From contig CM043790.1 in NCBI GenBank assembly GCA_023974075.1, forward strand, positions 15,301,804 through 15,365,803: DNA of 64,000 bases, in the 5' to 3' direction. The notes under the pieces are model-generated. The model made no database searches. It saw only the letters and a list, made by a program, of their open reading frames with translations, and was not told where the DNA came from. This DNA comes from Chaenocephalus aceratus. Lineage: Eukaryota; Chordata; Actinopteri; Perciformes; Channichthyidae. Shown one piece after another: positions 22,418 to 34,400 of the stretch; position 1 is the first letter of the stretch; the number at the start of each line of letters is the position of its first letter. The translations under genes were made by a program, and so were the position numbers.

Positions 22418-25400
22418 GTACGATTTCTTTCTGTTTCTGTTTCTACAAAAAAGAACATTACTATCACAGAAGAGTAGTCTGATTGTGGACTTAAATTCTG
22501 GGATACATTTGTTTTTCTAGGTAAGTTTTTATCAGGTCAGAAGATTTCAGTAGAGGAAGGCATGGCGGAGAAGAACGCCTGTAAAAGCCCGACAGAGGTC
22601 CTGTACCAGACCCAGTGGAGGAGAGCCTGGCGAGACCAGACGAGGATGAAGAGGAGAAACACTTCGGCATGCTCATGGAGAGCCTCGGGGCGAACAGCGT
22701 CTTTGAAGAGTGAGTACTGTATGGGCATGTGTTCTTTGTGTTTACACCGTGTGGTGATAAGCAACGTCATATCTTTGCACACTTTGTAATGTCTGCTTTA
22801 AGTCTACACTACATTTTAGGCAACCTAGCCTGAGACTTTTTTCAGCTGATCAAACTAAACAAGAGTTGGAAGTTTCCACTCTCAAACAAAGCCGTTCCTG
22901 TGAGCAATCTCTGCTCTGCCTCTTTTTATTTTAAGAGGCCCTATGATGCTTTTCGGTGTTTTCCATTTTCTGTAGTGTGTTATCAAGGTCATTGTGAATG
23001 TAAATGGTCTGCAAAGTCTAAAATCCCAAAGATCCCTCTGGAAGGAGTTTCTCTCCCAACCCCCCCGACCCCTGCCTGAAACGCCTCGATTGGACTCCTT
23101 TGTTTTCTTCCATAACGTAATTACATCACTATGTAACACTTGCACCTCTATTGGCTAGCAATCCAACACATTGTACATGATAGGCTAAGGGGCGTTGACC
23201 AATAACTACAGAGCCGGCGTCCAGCTGACCAATCAGAGCAGACTGGGCTCTGGTTTCAGACAGAGGGTGAAAAGAGGTGCTGCAGCACAGGCAGTATGAG
23301 GAACATTTGAAGCATGTCGACATGTCACAGTAGATGAACAAAATACAAATATGAACCTCGAATGAGCATAATACGGCCCCTTTAAGTAGTGTGACAGCTT
23401 AAATATTGAAGTATGTTACTTATAGTTTTGTGTTTGAAGCATAGAAATTTAGCATTACACATTAGGCTTAGTGAAAAGCTTCACACTTAAGCCCCACTTC
23501 ACAAAACGTATCTGAATCATTTTAATATTCTCTGCATTATTCAATATTGAAAGGCATTTGAAGCCCCTATCTGTTTGCCTAAAAAAGATAACTCTGGATA
23601 AAGACAGGATCTTATGAAGAGCATGAATAGACTCACCTTTAACAAACAACTCAATAAAAGCAAACAGTGGTGGAGGTGGATGCCAAATTTAAACATCCTT
23701 TTGCCTTCCGCCTACCTGGTTAGCTCCAGTTGACATTTCAGATCAGATGAGTTTGTGCAGCACTGACTGATATTGATGTTGGCCAGATTTAAAGGATGTG
23801 TAACTGTTGAAAAGCTTCAAGGGAAGTGTTTGTTTTTCCCTACCTTATGTTGGCTTACAGCAGTGTTTCTCAAAGTGGGGGCGCTCTGTGTGTGTGTGGA
23901 ACGAGCCATTTTGTGAGAGAGAGCCGTGGGTGGCCGGGGTCTCAAACGTTTTGGTCACGATTAATGTAAACAATTATTTCCGAGGCACATGTTTATATGA
24001 TCATTATAGTTATAAACAAATAAAAGAATAAAGGAAAAACAGGTATGAAATACTATATGACAGTAAAAAAAGAATAAAGTTTAAAAGGGGAGTGATTTGT
24101 AAAATATCCATAAAGAAAAAGTAAATCGGTTTCAGTTCTGTTTCATATGGGTGTTGAGAGATGTATCCATAGATCTCTTAATGTTGCTCTCAAAGTGCAC
24201 CAGATTGATGCTTTTAACTTCAATATTTAAAAATAAATCTTCCCGGGGAGCATGCCCCGGACCCCCCTTAGGTCCACTCCCCACTTATAAAAATAGCACT
24301 TTACCCCTGCTTACACCTATATGCCGTGAGCTGATTATCGAGCCTTCATTGTAACAGTCGCGGGTACACTGTGTGCGTGGGGAGTGTTGCAGTAGAAAAT
24401 TCCACTGTAACGCCCGGTACATTAATGGGAAACCCTAAATGTTTGAGCACCCTCTATGAAACGTCAAGCTACCCGACAGCACCTATAATAAATCTCTGGC
24501 ACCGCCACTGAGCCTGCAACCCCGTTTTGAAGAAATGTGCAATGCAAAACAGGCTCATTGCAGCCACTCATGCTGTGATGATAAGACACACTTTTTTGCC
24601 AAATATCAGCATTTTCTTTCTTTTCATTTTTTTGCAAAGTGAAGGCAAAGTATTATAACTTATTGTTCTAGCAAAGGGATTGCATAATTGTATTATGTGT
24701 TTTTTTTTACCACACAGACTTATGAAGCATTGTTTTATTATCACTGTCCTAGCAAAGTGATTTTTTTTGTTTTTGAAAGGAATGCTCACGTTCATATTGA
24801 TGTATTTTTAATAAATGTTAACTTGGCCCATTACGTGACTATTTGTGTTGGGGGGGCCCAACTTTTCCTGACAGAAAAAGTTTGAGAACCACTGGCTGAA
24901 AGATAATTACATAGTATTATATTTCTGTCATCACCCAGTTTTGATAATTGGATTGAAATGCTTATTTCAATATGTTTTATTATTGTTATTCTCAATATTG
25001 CATTCAACAGCATTCAAACCCGCACTGAAAATCATATTTCTGATCAAATTCATTTTACTGGTTTCTAAAGTTCCTAATGGTTTGCCCCCCTCATATATCA
25101 CTGATTATGTCCTTGGACGAGCCCTAAGGTCGTCTTCAGTAGCCTGTTTGTACATATATATATGTTTCCTTTTATATTTGTATTCTTTGTAATCATTTGG
25201 TCTTATATCTTCCTTTGTTTTAGTGAGAAGGTCATCTGTTGTGAACTTTAGGATCATTATAACTTTTTATCATCATGCCTTTTTTACATCCTTGCGTTCC
25301 TTCAATTATTAGAATATGTTATTATACTCTTTATGTGCACATAAAGGCACTTAATTGAATGTTCTTGTTCTCTGTTTAAATGTGTTATGTGTGCCATTTT

Positions 25401-28400
25401 GTTAAAGGACTGCACCTATGTTTGAAAAGTAATCCCCTGACGGTCACCTGATTCGTACTTGTAATTTTTTCTATCTATAGCCAATCAGATGTCTCCTCAA
25501 TTCTAAGCCAATCACATGAGCGCGCCCCCAGGGTATGATTTATTGCGTTCATGACGTAGCACTTCATATACGCATTCTGCGCTGTCCGGAGCTGACAGGT
25601 CCATGGGGGTTATTCCCTATCTTTATTCAAGAGCGTGGTATTTAAATTTGAGAGCATACTTTATGTATTTATTTCCCTCAAACTCTGTCCTCGCACTCAA
25701 ATAGTGCCCTCGCACTCAAATAGTGCCTGCTTGCACTTAGATTTGCTCTGCTTGTGCTCAAACTGTACGCTTGCACTCGGATATATTGCTGCTCAGAATT
25801 ATTCTGTGCGCGCTCGAAACTTTTTCTGCTCTCAGAATTATTCTGTGTGCGCTCGAAACTTTTGTGCAACAATCCTGTCAAAATCCCTCAACCAATAGGA
25901 GGCCAGGTGTCCTTGCGGGTGCGTTCGCTTTACTTATTACAGCGTCCCGTCAGGGCGGTTACTCTTTGGTTTATAAACTCCAGCCCTCCACGGCTTTATA
26001 ACATGTACTTCACTTGTTTGATTTACAACTTTTTTTTGAGGGGGGGAGGAGGAAGCACAGTTAGCACCTTACATAATAGCTACGTTCAGTGGCGTACTGG
26101 GACTAAAAATCAGCCCGGGAATCTCGACCGGCCCTCGTTATCGCTAGTAAATTGTCAACGGGAGGAGGGGGCAGCGCCATATATAGAGCTCTGGGAGGGG
26201 GGGATTGCTAGTGAATTTTCCGACCGGCCCACTTCTTCCTCCAGACTGTTGTTCTGCTCCAGCACTGTTGTGCTACGGCTTGGTTCGGCCCGACGCGAAG
26301 CGGAGTGTCGATAGATATTCGTATATCACGGCCTACCCTGAAGTGAGCTATTGCATTTATAAAACGGTTACCACGTGTGGCTGGCAATGTGAAAGAAAAA
26401 TACACACTCCAATTTAAATAGTTTTTATTATTAAATAATGATGTTCAAAATAAAATAGTCCCTCCGTTGCCTTCTGCACAAAACATAGTGCGAGGTGGTT
26501 GCTATGCAACAACAATAACAGCTAGAGAACATAATAGACAGACAGCATTGTCGTCGTTTAGGTGCTTTTTTTTTTTTCTGGAGATAGGCACTTCTCAATC
26601 CACTGAGGCCACCCCGGAGGTCGAAGTTAACCTTAAATGTTTCCATTTTAAGCTTTGTTGGTTAGTTAGTTTCGTGACGGACGTAATGTAACAGTTGTAA
26701 CCATATGGTTGTAACGGTTCTCAGACGCGGAGGGATACTGACTTGTGAAAAGTAACTACAATTATACCCGGGGGATATACGCTCATTATAAGACGACTAA
26801 GAAACATCAGATTGCTTGATTTGAATTGTCCGTTTTATAAACATGTACTAACTGTGCTTACACCCCCCCCAAAAAAAGTTGTACAGCGAAGTGATGTACA
26901 TGTATGTATAAAGCCGTGGAGGGCTGGAGTTTATAAACCAAAGAGTAACCGCCCTGACGGGACGCTGTAATAAGTAAAGCGAACGCACCGCAAGGACACC
27001 TGGCCTCCTATTGGTTGAGGGATTTTGACAGGATTGTTGCACAAAAGTTTCGAGAGCGCACAGAATAATTCTGAGAGCAGAAAAAGTTTCGAGCGCGCAC
27101 AGAATAATTCTGAGCAGCAATATATCTGAGTGCAAGCGTACAGTTTGAGCACAAGCAGAGCAAATCTAAGTGCAAGCAGGCACTATTTGAGTGCGAGGAC
27201 AGAGTTTGAGGGAAATAAATACATAAAGTATGCTCTCAAATTTAAATACCACGCTCTTGAATAAAGATAGGGAATAACCCCCATAGCCTGCCTGCAGGCG
27301 CTAATCTCAGGAACGAAGGACCGTAGTATTGTCGTCTTTATTTTTACATTATTATTATTCAAAGATAAGTAAGGAAGTGTGTGTTATATGAGATGGCAGA
27401 GAGGTTTCAGCTCCGATTATTAAATCAAAGAGGCTTATATTATTTCACTATAGCTATGTGGACGGTGTCAAGGTCCAATGTTGACTAAATTAATCAATAG
27501 CGGGTGTAACTAAAATACAAGATGTCTTTATTTATATATATATTATTATTATTTTTAATAATTTCCATGCATTTCCTGTTCGGAAAGTGGCGCTGTACTG
27601 AGAGTGGCGATTTTATTTTGTAATTATAATACTTTTAATAATGGTGCGTTCACACCGGACGCGATGCGAATAATCGCTCGAGTTTCACGCCGGCTGTCAG
27701 CTGTGTTGACTGGCCTTATTCATCGAGTCAGCTTCCCAAGCCGTATCTGGCCGTGCAACACTTATAGGCACATACTGTATGCCGAAGTGTTATTTTAAAC
27801 ACATTAAGTTGACGAAACACTCGAGTCAAACGTAATTAAAGTCAGATCCACTCGTGTCTTAGACGGGGCAGTGATATCATAAACCTGTTAATGTACCCAT
27901 TCAAACACTCTCTACTCTCCTCATATTTCTCCCGCATTTCTCCCGATTTCTGACAAAATCAGATTTACTCACGACTTTTCCACTCGGACTTTAATACAGG
28001 TACACCATTGTTTGGTTTCCATGGTAGTGCGTCTCTTCAGTAGCGTGTGCAACGGAAAGTCTGCGAGGGTGTTCATTATGGTGAGGAAGATAGTCACAGA
28101 AAACAGAACAAGAATGGACAACTCGACCCTCTGCTCACTCCTTTCCTGTAAAATACAGGTCCAGGCCACACATATGCTCCATCAAGGATGGTGCTACAGG
28201 CAGCAAGGCATTGCACTTAAAACTACAATAAGCATGTGTAGATGTTCTTTTCATCAGTAAAAGTCTGTTTCCCCGCTGCGAGGCTCCGGCGCTAACAGTT
28301 CTAACAGCTTAAAATGCAGGCTCCATGGACCTGTCAGCTCCGGACAGCGCAAAATGCGTCCATACGTCATGAACGCAAGAAATACCCTCGTGGGGGCGCG

Positions 28401-31400
28401 CTCATGTGATTGGCTTAGAATTGAAAAAATGACAAGTACGAATCGGCTAACCGTCAGGGGAGTCTCAAAAACCCACACACGAATGCACAGCGATCCGTGC
28501 ACAGAAAGCGGTTTGTGTTTGCAGGTTCAGGAGATTTAAACGGAAAACAAATATGTGAGGATCAAAAATACATATGTAAAACTTTTTTCTGTATTTGGAT
28601 TGTATTTACATGTATATGAAACGGAACACATTTGTGTGTGTGCATTGAAAAACACAAGTGTGAATCCTGCTGTGTGCATGTGTGTATTATGAGACTGTTC
28701 TGAGCCCATAGGAAAGTGCTATACAATAAAGCTTTAGTACTATTTTTATTACTATGACAAAAGTTTAAGAATGTTTACTCAATGTATACATAGATTTCTC
28801 AAGGCAACGAACATCATGTCCTTAAAAACACATCAACTCATCTTGTACTTGAGCGACTGCATCTATATATTAGTATGTGTTGCTGTGCTAGAGTTTCCAC
28901 CCATGTCCTTGAATAAAACAAATGATATTAAAAGAATAGTACATTTCTCACAAAACCTCCTGACAAAGACTGCAGATATCAGACATTGAGTTTGATAATG
29001 CACTTGGTTACCTCTGCTCATTCTGTCCCTTAGTCCTGCTGAGGTGCGCAGTCTGTGGGCCACGCTGCGCAGAGACGAACCTCACCTTTTATCCAATTTT
29101 GAAGACTTCCTGTCCAGAGTGACGTCCAAGATCATAGAGGCCACCCAGGAGAAGAGGGAGATGGAGAACGCTCTCAAAAGGTCTTTGTGCTTATCAACGG
29201 GGTCATTCAAAACTGTACAGTATGAATTAAAGTGACTTAATGAAAGGTATTTTTTACTTCTACAAACTATGCTCAGCACACCGTTGTGTCTTGCTTTTAC
29301 CCGTACAGGAAATCAGCAACACACGATACTGAGATCCAGCGCCTTTATGAGGAAATGGAGCAGCAAATAAAAAGTGAAAAAGACAGGATTGTCCTGCAGG
29401 TACTCATATCAAACTAGTTGTCTTGTGTTGTTATAAATCACTGCCAGCTTCTTCCTCATCACCCTTGTACTGTGTCCTTTTTTTAAATGTCTAAACATAA
29501 AGGACTATGAGCGCTTCCTGAGTCTCAGTCAGGACCTGGAGCTGCAGCTGTCCAGTAAGGAGAAGGAGCTAGAACAGCTCTTCAGAAGCAGAGAGGGGTG
29601 AGTGAGAGATGGATGCATGATTGCACAAAAAGTGCTATGTAGTTCACTGTCTATTAATAACACTCCACAGAGTGTCTGTCACTTTAGTTATCCATCAGCA
29701 AACTCAGCAGCATCACAGATACACATTTAGAGGACAGATAACTTTGCTGTAAATAAACTAATGAAGTGATTTAGTACCTCTATATCATCAACACCTTTTT
29801 TATTTGTCATCATATAACACAATGATAGATCTCGGTGCCCAGTGCACTACAAATACATGTTCTCAATCATTTAAGGAACACATAATAAACGTTTGTGAAT
29901 TTCTCCTGTACGAAACATTATATGGAAGCCTATTTTCGTGCATACATGTATATGCAAACTAATTAATTAGTCATGAAGAAAAAAAAAGAAGTTTCTGCTG
30001 TTAAAAGCTAAGTTTCTGAAAAAGAAAAAAAGTATCCCAAAATGATGATGTTTACACTGACTCGGCTTGATATGTAGGGCCCCATCTACTTGATATGAAG
30101 CAGAAAGGAAACAAACAAAACCAAGTCATTACCACAACCCAACTGCCGATTTGCATTTAAGCATTAACCACCGCTCCTTTTAAAAGGAGTTGTATTTTGA
30201 TTTTGTCAGTTTTATCGAATGCAGTCTAATTGATGCATCTCTGTTGACCTCACACTTCAGCAGCAGCAGTGTGTGTTGATCGCCTGCTGCCGGATGTTAA
30301 TAGGTTCTGTCACACCTACGTTTAAACACTTGCTCTCAGGCTTTTAAGGCTAATTAGTGAACTGAATTCATTTTGGTCATGCAAACAAGGACGTTTCTTG
30401 TTTTGCACAGCCCCTTATCACCTCTAATTCAAGTCAGATGTGTCCCAGTGTTGAGGAGCAGTCAATACATTAGCAAACAGGACTCACAGCTTTAAAAGCA
30501 TTTACTATGGATCTGTTCATTTATTTAATGTTACAAAACCAGTTTGTTTGAAAAATATCTGTAGGCTGTTTGAAGATATTTGTCCTTCACATAATGCTGT
30601 CACATCCATACAATTAGTCAAATCAATTAACACTTTGACAGCAATAACAATATGTGACCACTAGGAGGCACTAAAGTCTGATATATTCCCTACATAAAGT
30701 CTTACAAGTTGTATTTACAGTGTGTTGTGATCAGAGGGACTTCTAGTGTATAACATGTGAATAACACTAGCTGCATTAGTTAAAAATATACCAGATGTTT
30801 CTAATATCTAATAAAAGGTCAGTACTGCCTCATTAAAAGTACCTACTTGTTTTGGTTTGCTCTTTAAGTATAAAATAAGAACAAGTATTTAATACATTCA
30901 AACTATTTTTACTGATCTTGTTCCATTTTTGACCACCTTTTCCAGTTGGAGCATCAGTGCCACGATCTTCACTCTGAACAACATGAGACCAAGGTGGAGA
31001 ACGTGAAGCTGAAGAACACGAATGACGAGTTGTCCCGGGAGCTGGAGCACACCAGCCAGGAGCTGATGCTGGCCCAGGATCAGCTGAGTCTGCTGCAGGA
31101 CCAGTCCACACGGCTTCATGAGGAGAAGGAGTTGTGAGTTGTAGCTATTCTTACTCACTCGGGCTCCTTCATAACTCCTGACTTATTATTTTGCCTCTCA
31201 ATTAGCTTTGTCTTGCTCATTGGTCAGGATACAATGACTTGTTTTTGCCACAGTAAATAGAGCGCTGTAGTAATGTTTTTGCAGGCCAACCCAGACGTTA
31301 TCATCGCCCTTGATGAAACAATTAACTTTTTGATTTAGATATGGGATAGCTGGCAATGAAAAGTTTAAAAAAAATGTAATACATCAAGATCATCCTCAGA

Positions 31401-34400
31401 AATTAGGACAATGAAAAATAAACACAATTGCCACATTTTAAAAAAGTGGAATAGCGACCGTACAACCTCTGTAGTCTGATTTAGTTACTTGTTAGCAACA
31501 ATCTTTTAAAGATATGTTGTAGCTTGTCAAATGTATGAGTATCAGAAATCCCTCATTCATCCTATAGCGGGGACATTTATATGAGTAAAGCCAAAAAACA
31601 GAAGATTTAAATATCTTACGTTTGTGTTACTGTAAGCACAGACCACAGAAACGTATTTAACACCAAAATACATACAGAAATGTACTTTGAGACAAGTGAA
31701 CCAGAAGTTAAAATGCTGAATCATTCTTGCAGTACTCGTTAGAGAGGCGGTAAACCATGGGGGGTTTTGTTTAACAAAGTATAACCGCAACACATTGTGA
31801 ACATATATGTGTTAGTAATACAGGATGGGTTTTTGTTTAATACAGTGAAATATACAGACTGACTGAGGGACTGCAGAGAGAGCGAACAAGCCTCCTCAAA
31901 CAACTGGACCTTTTGAGGTAAGGATGGAGAGTGGCACCCAAAATAAATAAACGCAGTAAAGAGACATTTATATTAATCATGTGGTTTCAAATCACAAGGC
32001 CTTCAAAAAGCTGTCCAGATGCTATGTGTACTTTGTCGGAAAATAACAAAACCGTATCGCTCAATCAAAAATAATTTACAGTCACAGCTCAGTTAGTAAT
32101 TCAAGTCTGGGTGAGAAGCTTCTGGTGTCTTTCTACCGCTGCTCCATAGAGAGTGTGCTGGCATATTGCCTAACCACGTGGTGTGCCAGCTGCTCAGAAA
32201 AGGACAGGAAAGCCCTTCAGAGCGTCATCAACACAGCCCAGAAGGTCATCGGCTGCTCACTGCCTTCTCTGGAGGAACTCTTCAGCCAACGTTGCCTCAA
32301 CAGAGCAGGCAAAATAATTGCAGACTCTTCACACAAACAGTTTCTACCCCAGAGCCATACGAGAACTGAACACCGTCAAACGCTGAACTAGCACACACAC
32401 AGTTACAACTTGCAACTGCACTACTTTTTAATAGTTTTATTAATTTATTAACTTATCGACATCAGAGATGCAAAATATCATCCCTGTGTTTTTTATATTG
32501 TAAACTGTATTTAAATTATGTGCGGGCATGTATGCATGTTGGTATGGATGTGTGAGCATATGTTTATATAGATATATATTTATTCGTTTTATGTGGAAAT
32601 GCACTGCGAGGATTGCTTTTTTAAATGTCGTTGTACCTGGTGCGATGACAATAAAGGAATTCTATTTTATTCTCTTAATTTGACAGTGCAATGCAAGATT
32701 TCAAAACTTTCAAAATGTATGATGAATACTTTTCAATAATACTTGTGTGTAAGCTTTGTTTCAGAAGATCTTCAGCTAAACAGTCAATTAGCTACGGCAT
32801 TTAAATGATACGATTTCTCACTCATTTTAAAATGTTTACTTCTTCAGGGAAATGAACAAACATTTACGGGATGAGAAGGACATATGCTTTCAGGTATGAG
32901 ACATTTATTATTTGTGTACAAAATATACCTTCCTTATGTCTTCTTTTAAAGATGAGATAAATAAACAGATGTCATTGATAACCAGAGCCCAGACTAATAC
33001 ATGTAGGATTCAACCCTGAAGTTCATGCTGCAATATGAATAAAAACATCATGTTTTTCATTTCTGCAGAATGCAAAGAATTATAGGAAAACACCAAGTTT
33101 GAGGCCTTCAATGAGTGTTCTGAAACATACAAACATCTTCAAAAGGTAAACAATCACTAAGTTATAAATGAGATTTAACTGGATAAGCCTTTGTTTCTCA
33201 GTTGTGTCGAATGGAACGCAAACCACATTTATTTTACAGTGCATCCTCTTTTTTTTCACCAAGTGTATTGGATGTGTGTTCTTTGGATTAGCACCGTAGC
33301 TTTAATGTTACTCCCTATCTGCAGTGAGGATGAGGAGGAGATAACCACCAGCTCGGCGAGGCACAACCTAGCCAACGGGTCGAGCCAGTCCTACGTCAGA
33401 GTGAACACAAGGGGACACCTCCAGAGGATCATCTCCATCGAGGAGGACCCCCTCCCCAGCTTACTCCAGAATGGCTCTGTGGCCCAAACTCCTCTTCAGG
33501 AGTGCAGCGAAGAAGAAGAAGAAGAAGAAGAAGCCTCTGCCAATGAGGAGAATATAGACTTGGTGATGAGCGATATTCTGGGAGCGTCTTCTGCCCAACA
33601 GCAAAAGACGAAAGAACATGTGGAGGAAAGGGAAACCCCCACATCTCCAAGGGGTCAGCCTGTTGGCAAGGAAACCAGCATAACTGTAAGCATGTGGACA
33701 TCGATTCATTCAAGTCAGGGTACAGGGAGGAGACCTGTTACAACTCTCATTATGTTTACTGCTGTTAAAGCCATCCTTACAAATATAGGGCTTTTTATCC
33801 CACAAGCTTTGTTTATTCTCTGTTACCGTGCTTCCTGTTTTCCCAGGAGGAAGGCGGTCCTTCGCCGCCCGACCGCCTCTTCAAGATCGTCCTGGTTGGG
33901 AACTCCAGTGTGGGAAAGACGTCCCTTCTCCGGCGATTTTGTGATGATAGCTTCCACCCTGGCACTTCTGCCACTGTGGGTACGTACAGAATACAGCAGA
34001 CACACACTTGTGTCTGGAGCAATGGCAACACTGTGTAGAATATACATCTTTAAACTTCTTTCTTTAAAGCTGTTGGAAGATTACATTTAGCTTTAAAAAA
34101 CAATAAAAAAATAGGTTTTACAACACTACCAACTTTTTCCAGCAAAAGCCCTTTCACTTATAATGTGTGACTTTTAAATTGTGCAAAAATCATATGAATT
34201 GCTGTCAACATATATATTAGTATACTGGTACTAATGTAGAAGTTTGTTCTGTGTTGTAAGAATAGTTCACAGTTATATATTAAAATCAAATATGCTGACT
34301 AACATTTTCTTGTGTGTGTGCTTAGGTATAGATTACAGTGTAAAGACAATTATTGTGGATAACAGCCAGGTGGCACTGCAGTTATGGGATACAGCAGGAC

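Larger units (their letters stand above)
25421..28469. mobile_element. Long foldback element, about 600-bp inverted arms
   Basis: The left arm (25421 to about 26036) is matched in reverse by 26871-27284 plus 28327-28469. Outer termini are tttgaaaagtaatcccctga and its counterpart tcaggggagtctcaaa. The right arm is split by a 1038-bp insertion (27285-28322). The loop (26037-26870) carries another repeat. Mirror-image reading frames in the arms are not genes. It lies in cracr2a intron 3. Confidence 0.8.
29034..32893 (+). other. cracr2a: Coiled-coil segment of cracr2a (exons 4-9)
   Basis: Exon 4 encodes the conserved [16 protein letters not shown] block. Exons 5-9 encode Glu/Lys/Gln/Leu-rich heptad-like sequence (for example [15 protein letters not shown] and [13 protein letters not shown]). 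In the mammalian protein this region mediates oligomerisation and dynein-dynactin contact. Junction phases agree throughout except between exon 6 (ends with two codon bases, GG) and exon 7 (opens on a complete codon). Confidence 0.85.

Noticed and set aside
25754..27152. Mirror-image open frames starting [12 protein letters not shown] and MLKLYACT
   Set aside because: They are the two arms of the inverted repeat read from opposite sides, with no domain and no splice support.
33191..34090. A single 299-codon gene
   Set aside because: The frame reads through two cracr2a exons (33325-33685 and 33847-33979) and their introns. Clear splice sites and Rab homology show it is not one exon.
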